Shown here: positions 44,701 to 52,792 of the stretch, piece by piece
How the letters are laid out: each line of letters begins with the position of its first letter
How positions within the stretch are numbered: the stretch's first letter is position 1
NCBI GenBank assembly: GCA_937916515.1
Contig: CALFSX010000038.1
Coordinates: 1 to 64,000 of the forward strand
DNA: 64,000 nt
Source: an uncultured Planctomycetaceae bacterium
Lineage (GTDB): Bacteria > Planctomycetota > Planctomycetia > Planctomycetales > Planctomycetaceae
Direction: 5' to 3'
The notes under the pieces: generated by a model
The model's database searches: none
The model's input: the letters and a program-made list of their open reading frames with translations, nothing else
What the model was told of the DNA's origin: nothing
Position numbers and translations under genes: made by a program

Positions 44701-46046
44701 GCTTCAACGGCAAGTTCTTTGGCGCGAACCATCTGGCCATCAGCGAATGCCGTTCGAGCATCGTGAAGCAGTGTCTTTGCCTGAGCTTCAACACCTGAAC
44801 CAGATCGCTGAGTAACGGCCTGCTGATCAAACGCTGAAGCAGGAGCTGCTCCGGACTTTGTCAGTTGTGCAAGGTCGCGTTTCACATCAACCGGGCCATT
44901 TTGAGCAAAGCTTGCTGAATCGAATGGGTTGTTGCGACTTTCTTCACCCATGGCCTGATCGATATCAGCCAGAACAAGTTCCGGACGATCTTCAAGCAGT
45001 GAGTAGGCAACGTTAAGCTGCTGTGCTTCAACGGCAAGTTCTTTGGCGCGAACCATCTGGCCATCAGCGAATGCCGTTCGAGCATCGTGAAGCAGTGTCT
45101 TTGCCTGAGCTTCAACACCTGAACCAGATCGCTGAGTAACGGCCTGCTGATCAAACGCTGAAGCAGGAGCTGCTCCGGACTTTGTCAGTTGTGCAAGGTC
45201 GCGTTTCACAGTTTCGGGCGTGTCTTCGAACAGATCAAAAGATGCGTGCAGACCGGCAGCTTCGTCAGCAAGTTCGCTGGCGTGCTGAAGTTTGCCAGCG
45301 TTCATAGCAGCTCTGGCTTGTTGCACAAGTGCGTCTGCCAGTTGCTTGTTTTGTTCCGGGCTTGCTGGGTGAGCCTTGGAAGGCTGCGAACCGTCGGCCA
45401 TAAACGTCATTGTGCCGTCGATGCGGTCAATTTCCGTTAGCAGGTGTTCTGGTCGTTCGTCCCAAAGTCCCCAGGTGACCTTGAAGCTCCGTGCCTGCAT
45501 GGCACGAGTTCTTGCCAGTGCGACGTCGTTGTCTGCCAACGCTGCATGAGCTTCCTGCATCAGCTTCTGAGCTTTGTGCTTGTTAATCATGTCAATGCTG
45601 GCGTTGGCGGGCAGCGGATTACTTTCTACTGCGTCGCCTTTAACGGCATCGTCCGTGAAGAACGGATTAGGTTCGCTGTTGTTGTCAGCCGCAGCTGTCA
45701 AAGCTGGCCAGCCAGCCTCTTCAGCAAGACTGAACGGGTTGTCGCTGTTTGCGGCAGGTTTGCCGTCCAGCTCCGCCAGAAACTGTTGAGGCGTCTGTTC
45801 ACCTGGTTGCCAGGTGGCAGACAGCGAGGCAGCCGTCTCGGCCAGTCGCCGAGCCTGCTTTGTGTTTCCTTGCTTGGCAAGATGCCGAGCGTCGTTCATG
45901 AATCGACGAGCGACTGAGCCGTAGCTGTCGACGTTGTTCGATTCGGTTTGGGCGGACAGAACGCGAGATGGGTCGCCGCCGCTAAAAAGGTACAGCGACG
46001 CGGCCATCACCGCGATGCAAGCAATGAATCCGATGGCCTTATGCAC
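41739..46046 (-). CDS. Giant type II/III secretin-family protein with helical repeats, internal duplication and Gly-rich loops
   Basis: A 1435-residue protein. GTG 46046 is chosen because AAGGAGG (46053-46059) precedes it and it opens onto a signal/anchor helix (AIGFIACIAVMAASLYLF); an ATG at 46175 is in frame but weaker. The first 500 residues hold five copies of a helical unit ending in a W/Y..xDxPExxLxDID pattern; two of them are an exact duplication. A coiled region follows, then an N0/STN-like domain (HFHDVPLTDIVRHIATTHGI, near 785), an N-domain (VRFISVTDRFFERIGVDF), and the secretin channel domain (ANILFAPKVTLFNGQPATI; SVPDGGTVLLGGIK; VMLMVTPRIIIHEEE at the end). Two Gly-rich stretches, about 1047-1087 and 1262-1343, interrupt the channel region. 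Secretins form the outer-membrane gate of type II/IV pilus systems; no partner genes are adjacent. Confidence 0.85.
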   Translation of the reverse strand: MHKAIGFIACIAVMAASLYLFSGGDPSRVLSAQTESNNVDSYGSVARRFMNDARHLAKQGNTKQARRLAETAASLSATWQPGEQTPQQFLAELDGKPAANSDNPFSLAEEAGWPALTAAADNNSEPNPFFTDDAVKGDAVESNPLPANASIDMINKHKAQKLMQEAHAALADNDVALARTRAMQARSFKVTWGLWDERPEHLLTEIDRIDGTMTFMADGSQPSKAHPASPEQNKQLADALVQQARAAMNAGKLQHASELADEAAGLHASFDLFEDTPETVKRDLAQLTKSGAAPASAFDQQAVTQRSGSGVEAQAKTLLHDARTAFADGQMVRAKELAVEAQQLNVAYSLLEDRPELVLADIDQAMGEESRNNPFDSASFAQNGPVDVKRDLAQLTKSGAAPASAFDQQAVTQRSGSGVEAQAKTLLHDARTAFADGQMVRAKELAVEAQQLNVAYSLLEDRPELVLADIDQAMGEESRNNPFDSASFAQNGPVDMTPKSAGNANPFANGGVVNLGNAPVNKTDGIALTSNAQEADSFDGPALPSPMAQPDPLKTAANELDVRFMRLRNEVLNSVYRSEKLKEQNSEEAMEILERTMASIEDAKLPEESSRVLTAHIERAQKSIQSYMDARAPMIANEKRNRNVQEQIQTELNNQIRIEQEFADLTNQFNDLTRQRRYAEAELIAKKAKDLNPNLPQAVIMVEKSKLQRQIALIEEIKEKKADYALDALNKVDLAMGAPTEDYNMMDAQSWTTLTDRRSKYKNASSRTRTESERKIEQSLGETISLHFHDVPLTDIVRHIATTHGINIALDQRAIETEGLTTDQAVSIDVDGITLRSALNLLLDQAGGLVYDIENEVLKITNRLEQETRFEVEVYGVADLVVPLGLSKPAGPYDNSIVNGGGAYANGNGLFQMQDDLSVGIGANGSPARSGRRKAADDEVDFSGLIDLITTTIEPGTWDIDGGAGRMDGNENTLSLVIRQTPAVHEQIVELLGQLRKLQDLQVTVEVRFISVTDRFFERIGVDFDFNVQDNLGDPTGVPAFGSRQLTFPGGGGAGGGGGGGQGGDLAGSTNGGGQGGQGGQQNQQGGGGLFDPVNRVNSPRDDFNGQVVGLASPDSFTQDYDISFRQGSFELGVPDFGNFNPDAGIQVGMAILSDIEAFFFIQAAQGDERANILFAPKVTLFNGQPATISDNTTRPFVIGLIPVVGTGAVGFQPIIQPISDGISLTVVAVISADRRFVRLSLAPQFNNVVDVFTFSFASGGAGGGAIGGGQGGGGQGGFGGGGGGFGGGGGGFGGGGGQGGFGGGFGGIGGQGGFGGGGGGQGGGIGGGGQQGQQGQAGGGGGTLTVQQPVQEQISVSTTVSVPDGGTVLLGGIKRLREGRNMAGVPILNKIPYVSRLFKNSGVGRETESVMLMVTPRIIIHEEEEELILGTSGL
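44563..44886 (-). repeat. Perfect tandem duplication, unit 1 (324 bp)
   Basis: This stretch is repeated base for base at 44887-45210. It is in frame (108 codons) inside the secretin gene. The two units meet head to tail with no extra bases. Confidence 0.95.
44887..45210 (-). repeat. Perfect tandem duplication, unit 2 (324 bp)
   Basis: Identical copy of 44563-44886, checked block by block by eye. It encodes one helical repeat (ARTAFADGQMVRAKELAVEA, YSLLEDRPELVLADID) plus a linker (GEESRNNPFDSASFAQNGP). Confidence 0.95.
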
Positions 46047-46736
46047 TTGGACATCCTCCTTGAAGACAGGCACGGCAGAATCGTCCCGATTCTGCAGACT
46101 GTTGGATGTCGTCCGGGGGCGAACGACAGTTTTATGTGTAAGTAATTGACCGTAATGGTCAAGTTGGCAACTCACCTCTTTGACCGTTCACATCATCCCG
46201 CAGACGAATCGCCACGGACCCGTCGAATTGATGTGAGTTGGGGGGGTGATAACCTGACTCAACCAACGCGGTCAATACGATGAAAAGCACTATCGAGCAC
46301 TTTTTTTTGCGATTGGCAGAGGGGGGCTCTGAGATCGGCATGGGTTGCCGAAGCCAGTTGCCAGCTTTCCGGTAACCGCCGAAAATGCGGCAAGTAAGCT
46401 TGCGATAACCGCCGAATCATGTTCAACAGACTTTCGTGATTACAGCGAAGAAAACTCAGCACGGGCACAGCTGGCATCATTTTTTGATTGGCGGCGAATA
46501 TTTCACACAGTCGTGCTGATTTTTTGAAAACCGGGCTTGCAGAAGAGAGCGAACTGCAGATTTTGGGCTTGTTCCTGCTGATACGTGCCGTGTTTCAGTG
46601 AGGCATTCGATTTCTGGAACGATGGTTCAGGCCGAAAGCTTGAGACACAAGGAGGTGTGGTTTGCGTTAAACACGATCTGCTTTGGGGCGGGCTTTTCGC
46701 GGTGAAGACAGTTCTCAGCTGAAAGTTTCATGCGTG
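46047..46736. other. Long spacer upstream of the secretin gene
   Basis: About 690 bases. It has the secretin ribosome site AAGGAGG (46053-46059), the TTGACC palindrome (46146-46162) and a second TTGACCGT (46180-46187). From 46190 to 46736 I see no gene. Confidence 0.5.
46146..46162 (-). promoter_or_regulatory. TTGACC inverted repeat upstream of the secretin gene
   Basis: TTGACC-GTAAT-GGTCAA, a 6-bp palindrome with a 5-base centre, about 100 bases before the GTG start. On the minus strand TTGACC could also act as a -35 box, with TACACA 16 bases on as a poor -10. A half-site repeat TTGACCGT lies at 46180-46187. Confidence 0.3.
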
Positions 46737-47114
46737 CTAAGCGGTGGCTGGCCATTCGCTGCCGCAGTTTTTGAGTTTGTCGGTTGGCAGAAGATAGAAG
46801 TAAGCGTGACACGGAAGGTTGCTGAATGGTGGCAGCAAATCAATAATTCCGTAGCTGTAAAGTCCTTCGTCAACTCCTTCGGCATCGTGCAGTCGCTGCA
46901 GGCAGGTATTATCCACGCAGTAGACCTCGCCCGTTACGGAAATTCCGTCGAGACTGGCTGCGATAAGGCCTGGGTAGTGGCCGCAGTCATAAAGTTTGTA
47001 GATCGGTTTTGTGTTGGCCGTTCCCAGAAACTTCTGGCCAGCCAGCAACGAATGCAGCGCGTAACCACGTTTTAGCGACCCATAAACGAAGACGTTTGTT
47101 TCATCATTTTTCAT
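46737..47114 (-). CDS. Gamma-glutamylcyclotransferase-like (AIG2/GGACT) protein
   Basis: A 125-residue protein of the GGCT-like fold, which releases 5-oxoproline from gamma-glutamyl amines. The substrate loop is VFVYGSLKRGYALHSLL (YGSLxxG) near the N-terminus, and LHDAEGVDEGLYS carries the catalytic Glu in its usual LDxxEG context. TGEVYCVDNTCL matches the central strands. ATG 47114 (MKNDETNVFVYGS) is preferred to an ATG 15 codons earlier, which would overlap the divergent thioesterase. The start codons of the two divergent genes are only about 20 bases apart, so their promoters must overlap each other's genes. The exact substrate is unknown. Confidence 0.75.
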   Translation of the reverse strand: MKNDETNVFVYGSLKRGYALHSLLAGQKFLGTANTKPIYKLYDCGHYPGLIAASLDGISVTGEVYCVDNTCLQRLHDAEGVDEGLYSYGIIDLLPPFSNLPCHAYFYLLPTDKLKNCGSEWPATA

Positions 47115-47135
47115 CGCCGCGGAAAGCCCTTTCCT

Positions 47136-47540
47136 TTGTCTGAATCGATTACACGACACACCACAGAAATTCGCGTTCGTTACTCAGAGACTGACGCGAT
47201 GGGACTGTTACATCATTCCAATTTTCTGGTCTATTTTGAAATCGGTCGTACGGAGCTGTTTCGAGCTCAGGGAGGAAGCTACCGCCGGATGGAAGAACTG
47301 GGGCTGTTTTTTGTGGTGGCCAGCATCAACGTGAAATTCAAACGCCCGGCAAAATACGACGATGTTTTAACTTTGACCACCGAAATTGCGAAACAAACGC
47401 CTGCAAAACTGATTCATCAGTATCAGCTGAAGCGTGGTGAAGAATTGCTGTGTGAAGCCGAATCTGTGATTGCCTGCGTTGATACGGAAGGACTTGTCCA
47501 GAGAATTCCTGACGATTTGGTGAGCCGGACCGGGGAATGA
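47136..47540 (+). CDS. YbgC-type acyl-CoA thioesterase
   Basis: A 134-residue hot-dog fold thioesterase. RVRYSETDAMGLLHHSNFLVYFEIGRTE contains the YbgC/4-hydroxybenzoyl-CoA thioesterase motif with the catalytic Asp (SETDAMG) and His (HHSN). The rest, VVASINVKFKRPAKYDDVLTL and QLKRGEELLCEAESVIACVD, follows the expected strand order. It starts with TTG behind GGAAAG. YbgC homologues belong to tol-pal operons in many proteobacteria; here no tol gene is adjacent, though an Exb/Tol-like block lies 29 kb away. The acyl substrate is unknown. Confidence 0.85.
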   Translation: MSESITRHTTEIRVRYSETDAMGLLHHSNFLVYFEIGRTELFRAQGGSYRRMEELGLFFVVASINVKFKRPAKYDDVLTLTTEIAKQTPAKLIHQYQLKRGEELLCEAESVIACVDTEGLVQRIPDDLVSRTGE

Positions 47541-47710
47541 GAATAGCGGCAATATAGATAATATAATTGACATATTCGGGTCGCGGTGGGTAGGTTGATC
47601 AGTTCTAGGCAGATTGCGGGTCCTACGTAGCGACTTCGCAAGGGTTTTGCTGGCATTTGTTTGCCGCGAGGCTCGTTTTTCGTTCAGTGGAACAACTAAG
47701 GGTAAAATTA

Positions 47711-48076
47711 ATGCGTCAGTTCTTTCTACTTGCCATCGCTGCAGTAATCACGATGGCTCCAGCTGCAGAAGCAGGTCGTTGTCGAGTCAAGCGTTGCAAG
47801 CGAGTTAAGGTATGTTGCTGCCAGCCAACATGCTCAGCACCAGTTAGCTCATGCTCAAGCTGTGGCACATCTTCAGGTTGCAGCTCATGCGGTTCTGCTT
47901 CAGGTTGTGGCGCTGGCGGATGTCCGGTTTCTTCAGGAACTGTTGAAACTTCTGCAGCTCCAGCTCCAACTCCAGCTCCAGCACCAGAGCCTGTCGACGC
48001 TCCAGCACCTCCAGCTGCAGCGGCTCCAGCAGTCGACGCTCCAGCTCCGCCAGCAGCACCAGCCCCAAAGGCTTAA
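47711..48076 (+). CDS. Cys-rich exported protein with Pro/Ala tail
   Basis: A 121-residue protein: signal peptide MRQFFLLAIAAVITMAPAAEAG, then a segment of about 55 residues with 12 cysteines (CKRVKVCCCQPTC, SSCGTSSGCSSCGSASGCG), then a Pro/Ala-rich tail with repeats of VDAPAPPAA. Homologous function is unknown. The mature N-terminus is basic (GRCRVKRCKRVK). Such small Cys-rich exported proteins fit cross-linked planctomycete envelope proteins, which is inference. The ATG at 47711 is preferred since the 18 residues upstream are no signal peptide. A terminator lies at 48139. Confidence 0.75.
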   Translation: MRQFFLLAIAAVITMAPAAEAGRCRVKRCKRVKVCCCQPTCSAPVSSCSSCGTSSGCSSCGSASGCGAGGCPVSSGTVETSAAPAPTPAPAPEPVDAPAPPAAAAPAVDAPAPPAAPAPKA

Positions 48077-48389
48077 TGCCATTGCGGTTGACCATGCAGT
48101 CGCCATTTTAGAGATGGCGACTTGCAGGTTTGGAAAACAGGCGGCAGGGATGTCGCCTTTTTCTATGCGCCGAAAACAACTTGCCTGCCGGCCGTTGGAA
48201 ACTGAAACGTCATGCAGCTAGTCTATTCGCATTCGGTCATTTGGTAATTTGCATGACCGCTTTTCGACGCACAGCATTCGCCTGGTTGGTTTTTTTGGGG
48301 CCTTCCAGGTGATCGTCGAAGCTGTGTTTGAGGTCATTTGAACGGCTGCTACGCATTGTTTCGTTGTCGTTTGGAAAACCTCACCTAAC
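48077..48389. other. Spacer with two hairpins after the Cys-rich gene
   Basis: About 310 bases. A hairpin GTCGCCAT (48099-48106)/ATGGCGAC (48114-48121) lies just after the Cys-rich gene and the terminator at 48139 follows. Nothing else seen. Confidence 0.6.
48139..48163 (+). terminator. Rho-independent terminator of the Cys-rich gene
   Basis: Stem AGGCGGCA (48139-48146) with TGTCGCCT (48151-48158), one G-T pair, loop GGGA, followed by TTTTTCT. A second stem lies just before it at 48099-48121. Confidence 0.75.
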
Positions 48390-50303
48390 GTGAACACAAT
48401 CCTTGTAGTCAGAAGTTTAATGAGTTGCAGTGAACGCGCAAGACTGACAAGGTTGTTCAATGGACTTCGAAGCTGGCGACTGTCTACACGTGCGATATTA
48501 AAGTGGATTGCTGTCTTTGTTGTGCAACTGGCTTCTGCAGACGCTCATCCAGTGTCGCACACCGATGCGTGGGTGAAGGTTTCTGATCAAGTCAACGTTC
48601 GTCTGAACGTGTTTCTTGATGACGTGCTGCTGCATCAGGGATATCTGACAGGTGGTCTTGACTCGCCTGGACTTGAATCAATCTCATCCGTAGAAGTGGC
48701 GGCTGCTGTGCAGAAGCATTCAGAGTTGCTGCTGAAGCAGTTGCAGATTTTTGATGATCAGGGTCGTCCATTGGTTGGCACTGTTAAAAAATCAGCAGAA
48801 TGGACGGACGACGGCGTCCGTGTCGACTTACTTCGTGACGCATCGTTGAAGCTGACATGGGACCTGACTTACGTTGCTGTGTCACCCGCAACGGACCTGA
48901 ATTCATTGGTGTTTGTACACGATTTTACTCACGAAACTCTGCAGTCACCCGGCGAATTAAGGTTACATCTGCAACTGAAAAGCAACGGGCGTCGAATTGA
49001 TGCCGTGATTCCTCCATCGGTGCCATATACCGTTGTGTTGCCATCCGCGTCTGATGGCAAATCGACATCAAACGTTGACAACGCAAATGGCGCGACATCA
49101 ACGATTCAGATTGGTCCGGCTCATATCACGCATGAGTTTACGGCTCCGTTGTTGCTGCTGAATTCGGCGTGGCCGGATGTGGATAAGTTCAGTCGTTTAA
49201 GTGACAGTACCGTTGTTTCCATTGATGGATCACAGGTTTTGCAGTTGGAGCAACAACTACAGGATTGGTTTCAGCAGCATACGCAGATGCGTATCGATGG
49301 GCGAGCGTTGGCTGCAGCCAGCGTTAACGTTGAGTTTCTGACATCGGCGATGTTGGCCGAGGCAGCGGCCACAGAAAGCCCCGCCAGTTATGAAGAATTG
49401 CCACTGTTTGGGACTCAGGTTTCCGTTCGATTGTTATATCCCCGTGGCAGAAGCTTGAAGGGCGTTCAGTTGAATTGGCTGCGGTCGCCGGGGCAATTCA
49501 GCGAGGCAACCGTTCAGGTTGTGACGGCTCAGGGAAGTGTCGCAGAACTTGTTGCGTTGCCGCAGCACGTGGGCGACGACAAGTCTGCGTTGGAGTTACA
49601 TTGGGCACCATCCTTGAATCCATTGGTGTCGTCGCGTAACGCTAAGTCGAAAGAATCTGCTGAGTCGCAACTGAAACTTACGTCGCAGGCGTTTGTGTGG
49701 TCACCTCGCGTACGATTGGTTTCTGTTTTGTTCTCCTGCTGTGCGTCAATCTTTGTCGTTTTTCTGGCTGTTGCTAGTTCAGGTTTTCGTAGGCCCGTCG
49801 TGCTGTTTACTGTGTGGCTGTTCGCTGCGGTTGTGGTCTGGAAAGTCGCGTTTGCAGAAACGGTGGCGGTGAATGCTGTTCATTTGCAGGCCACGACGCA
49901 GAATCTTTTGAAATCCGCGTATCTTTCGTTTCTTGAAATTGACGAACAGGCCGTTCTTTCTGAACTGAGTTTCGCGTTGCACGACGAATTTGCGGAAGAC
50001 GTCTATCTGAATGTCGTTGGGACTTTGTCTGCTCAGGACGACCCTTTGCTGAACATCAGCGACGTTGTTCTGCAGACGTGTCAGCCGCTGCCAGCGTTGT
50101 CGACCGAATCGTTGGTGACCGCCGATTGTACGTGGATTGTGACGGGAGACGTGCAGCATTGGGGGCATTCTCATCAGCGAACGCTGGCAATGTCGGCGCG
50201 TTTGGTTGTTTCCAGAGCGGACGATGGCTGGAAAATTCAATCACTTTCGAACGCCAGTGTTGCCGAAGCACTTAGCGAAAATTCTTCCGAAATCACTCCG
50301 TGA
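48390..50303 (+). CDS. Large membrane-anchored periplasmic protein of unknown function
   Basis: A 637-residue protein. A hydrophobic segment near residues 37-52 (LKWIAVFVVQLASADA) may be a signal peptide or anchor. A long extracytoplasmic part follows, which begins HPVSHTDAWVKVSDQVNVRLNVFLDD. Two close membrane helices lie near residues 440-490 (VSVLFSCCASIFVVFLAVA, VVLFTVWLFAAVVVWKVAFA). The C-terminal part (AVLSELSFALHDEFAEDVYLNV) is beta-rich. No family recognised; the start is uncertain, with an alternative ATG at 48420. It ends 233 bases before the first of two PQQ genes, so it could share a transcript with them. Confidence 0.6.
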   Translation: MNTILVVRSLMSCSERARLTRLFNGLRSWRLSTRAILKWIAVFVVQLASADAHPVSHTDAWVKVSDQVNVRLNVFLDDVLLHQGYLTGGLDSPGLESISSVEVAAAVQKHSELLLKQLQIFDDQGRPLVGTVKKSAEWTDDGVRVDLLRDASLKLTWDLTYVAVSPATDLNSLVFVHDFTHETLQSPGELRLHLQLKSNGRRIDAVIPPSVPYTVVLPSASDGKSTSNVDNANGATSTIQIGPAHITHEFTAPLLLLNSAWPDVDKFSRLSDSTVVSIDGSQVLQLEQQLQDWFQQHTQMRIDGRALAAASVNVEFLTSAMLAEAAATESPASYEELPLFGTQVSVRLLYPRGRSLKGVQLNWLRSPGQFSEATVQVVTAQGSVAELVALPQHVGDDKSALELHWAPSLNPLVSSRNAKSKESAESQLKLTSQAFVWSPRVRLVSVLFSCCASIFVVFLAVASSGFRRPVVLFTVWLFAAVVVWKVAFAETVAVNAVHLQATTQNLLKSAYLSFLEIDEQAVLSELSFALHDEFAEDVYLNVVGTLSAQDDPLLNISDVVLQTCQPLPALSTESLVTADCTWIVTGDVQHWGHSHQRTLAMSARLVVSRADDGWKIQSLSNASVAEALSENSSEITP

Positions 50304-50536
50304 ACTGACCGATTTACCGGAAAATTCGGCTTCCATTCAGTTCTGGCGCTACGGAGTCCGGCAGTTGATTGAATTCGTTGTGGGCTCGAATACACTTTCT
50401 ATTACGAAGTGATTCGCCGAATTGGGCGAGTGCCGTGAAGATGGCCAGCTTCGCCTGCCCGCAAGCCCGTCCCCCCAGTGCTAACGATCTCACGCTCAGC
50501 GTCAAAATTTTATCGACAAGCCAGGATACAAGAAAA

Positions 50537-52747
50537 ATGCGATACTTATGTTTGTTGTTGGTTGGAATCTTTGCCAGCAGCGATGCTCTACTTGCAGCCG
50601 ATTGGCCAACTTGGCGCGGCCCGGAACACAACGGGATCAGTCGAGAACAAGGGCTTGTTGAAACCTGGGATTACGAAACAGGCAAAAATGTCCTGTGGGA
50701 ATCTCCCATTGGTGGCCGAGCGGCACCAATCATCATGAACGGTCGGATTTATCTGCAGTGCCGTACGAACCACGATGTCAGCGCTGGCAGCCCGGAGCTG
50801 ATTCATGCTCAGGAACAGGTCGTTTGCCGCGACGCAGCGACCGGCAAGGAAATCTGGACCGACAAATTCAACGTCTTCCAGACCGACATTCCCGGGCCGC
50901 GCGTTGGCTGGGCGTCTATGGTTGGTGATCCGGAAACCGGCAACGTTTACATGCATTCCGTAAGCGGTTTGTTCCGATGCTATGACGCTGACGGCAAGGT
51001 GCTGTGGGAAAAATCTTTGTTTGAAGAGTACGGCAAGATCTCTGGCTATGGTGGTCGAACTCAGGCTCCGATTATCGACGAAGACCACGTGATTGTTGGA
51101 TTCTTTGGGCTTAACTGGGGGCGCACAAAGTCTCCACCGCCATTGATGACCTACTACGCGTTTGACAAGAAGACGGGTGTTCTGCAGTGGACAGCTCCCG
51201 TTGGTGGAGCTCCTGACGATACGAACTATTCCAATCCCGTCATTGCCGTTATCGATGGTCAGCGTCTGCTGATTGGCGGTGGTGCGGATGGTGGTCTGCA
51301 TGCGATTAACGCTCGCACAGGCGAGCCTGTTTGGTCATTTGATATGTCAAAGCGAGGCTTGAACGCAACGGCGGCTGTCGATGGTAACTATGTCTACATT
51401 TCTCATGGCGAAGACAACATCGACACTCTGGAATTTGGTCGCGTTGAGTGCATTGATGCTCGTGGTAAGGGAAACATCACTAAAACAAACAGCGTTTGGC
51501 GCAAAGACGGGATCAAGGCTGGCTATACCGCTTTGGTGGTGAAAGACGGAATATTGTACGTCATTGCAGACACTGGCAAGCTGCACGCGTTTGACAGCAA
51601 AACGGGTGAAGAGCTTTGGGAATTTTCTTTGGGGACAGTCGGCAAAGGCTCACCAATTTGGGCCGATGGCAAAATTTACGCGATGGAAGTGAATGGCAAT
51701 ATTCACATCGTTAAGCCCAGCCGCGAAGGTTGTGAATCACTTTCTCGAGTCCAATTAAAGTCTCCAGATGGCAAAGGCCTTGACGAAATCTACGGTACTC
51801 CGGCAATTGCAGATGGTCGAGTATTCTTCGTTACTCGCGACCGCACGATTTGCATTGGTAACGAAAATGCAGGAAAGACGGCTGATGTTGAAATTCCACC
51901 GATGGTGGAAGGCGATGGCGGAAAGGAAGTTGTCACGATTCGTGTTAGTCCATTCGAAACACGCGTTCAGGGCGGCGGCGAAGTTGAATATCGAGTTCTG
52001 GGTTATAACAAGCTGGGCCAGCTGCTTGGCGAAGTCGATGCGGAATTGTCGCTTGCCGATGGCTGGAAGGGAGCAACTCTGGAAGGCAACAAGCTGACAA
52101 TTGCTGCTGACGCTCCAGAACAAGGTAACGAAATTATCGTCAAGCACGGTGATGCCACGACGTTTGCTCGCGTTAGAAACTTCCCGCCGCTGCCATGGAA
52201 ATGGGACTTTGAAGGTTATCAGCCGAAGCAGGTTCCACCCACATGGAACAACGCTTTTCTGAAGTTGATGGCGACTGAAATCGACGGCACAACGGCTATG
52301 AAACGTTCGCCCGGAAAAGGTAAGCCGAGCACAGAATTCTGGCTCGGAACTTCTGAAATGAAGGGCTACACCGTTCAGTCGGACGTCTATCTGACTGAGC
52401 AAAAACGTAAGATGCCCAACATGGGTGTTATTGTTCAGCGGTACTCAGTCATTCTAAAAGGCAATACCAGTAAAGTTGGAGTTCAAAGCTGGGCACCGCA
52501 TCAGCGAATGGCTCAGGAAGTGAAATTTAACGCCAAGCCCGATACCTGGTACACCATCAAAGCGACGGTGAAAATTCAGGACGATGGCGCGCACGTCTTT
52601 GGCAAAGTCTGGAAGCGTGGCGATGCAGAACCGGATGCATGGACGATCGAAGCTGTCGATCCTCATCCAAACCTGGAGGGCTCTCCTGGACTTTACATTT
52701 ACACCCTGGCTGATGGCTACTTCGACAATGTTACCGTCACTGAGTAG
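50537..52747 (+). CDS. Exported PQQ-like beta-propeller protein
   Basis: A 736-residue exported protein. The signal peptide is [24 protein letters not shown] 50537 is chosen for that reason over an in-frame ATG at 50369. The mature protein begins [19 protein letters not shown], the typical opening of outer-membrane PQQ-like propellers, and carries blades with the pattern [44 protein letters not shown]. The last third (from about 480) is a different beta-rich domain that includes a segment like a carbohydrate-binding or LamG-type fold ([17 protein letters not shown]). No cofactor or enzyme site is visible. A second PQQ gene follows 45 bases later. Confidence 0.8.
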   Translation: MRYLCLLLVGIFASSDALLAADWPTWRGPEHNGISREQGLVETWDYETGKNVLWESPIGGRAAPIIMNGRIYLQCRTNHDVSAGSPELIHAQEQVVCRDAATGKEIWTDKFNVFQTDIPGPRVGWASMVGDPETGNVYMHSVSGLFRCYDADGKVLWEKSLFEEYGKISGYGGRTQAPIIDEDHVIVGFFGLNWGRTKSPPPLMTYYAFDKKTGVLQWTAPVGGAPDDTNYSNPVIAVIDGQRLLIGGGADGGLHAINARTGEPVWSFDMSKRGLNATAAVDGNYVYISHGEDNIDTLEFGRVECIDARGKGNITKTNSVWRKDGIKAGYTALVVKDGILYVIADTGKLHAFDSKTGEELWEFSLGTVGKGSPIWADGKIYAMEVNGNIHIVKPSREGCESLSRVQLKSPDGKGLDEIYGTPAIADGRVFFVTRDRTICIGNENAGKTADVEIPPMVEGDGGKEVVTIRVSPFETRVQGGGEVEYRVLGYNKLGQLLGEVDAELSLADGWKGATLEGNKLTIAADAPEQGNEIIVKHGDATTFARVRNFPPLPWKWDFEGYQPKQVPPTWNNAFLKLMATEIDGTTAMKRSPGKGKPSTEFWLGTSEMKGYTVQSDVYLTEQKRKMPNMGVIVQRYSVILKGNTSKVGVQSWAPHQRMAQEVKFNAKPDTWYTIKATVKIQDDGAHVFGKVWKRGDAEPDAWTIEAVDPHPNLEGSPGLYIYTLADGYFDNVTVTE

Positions 52748-52792
52748 TCGAGCTTTGGTTTGAAATCAGAAACATACACAAGGAATATCAAG

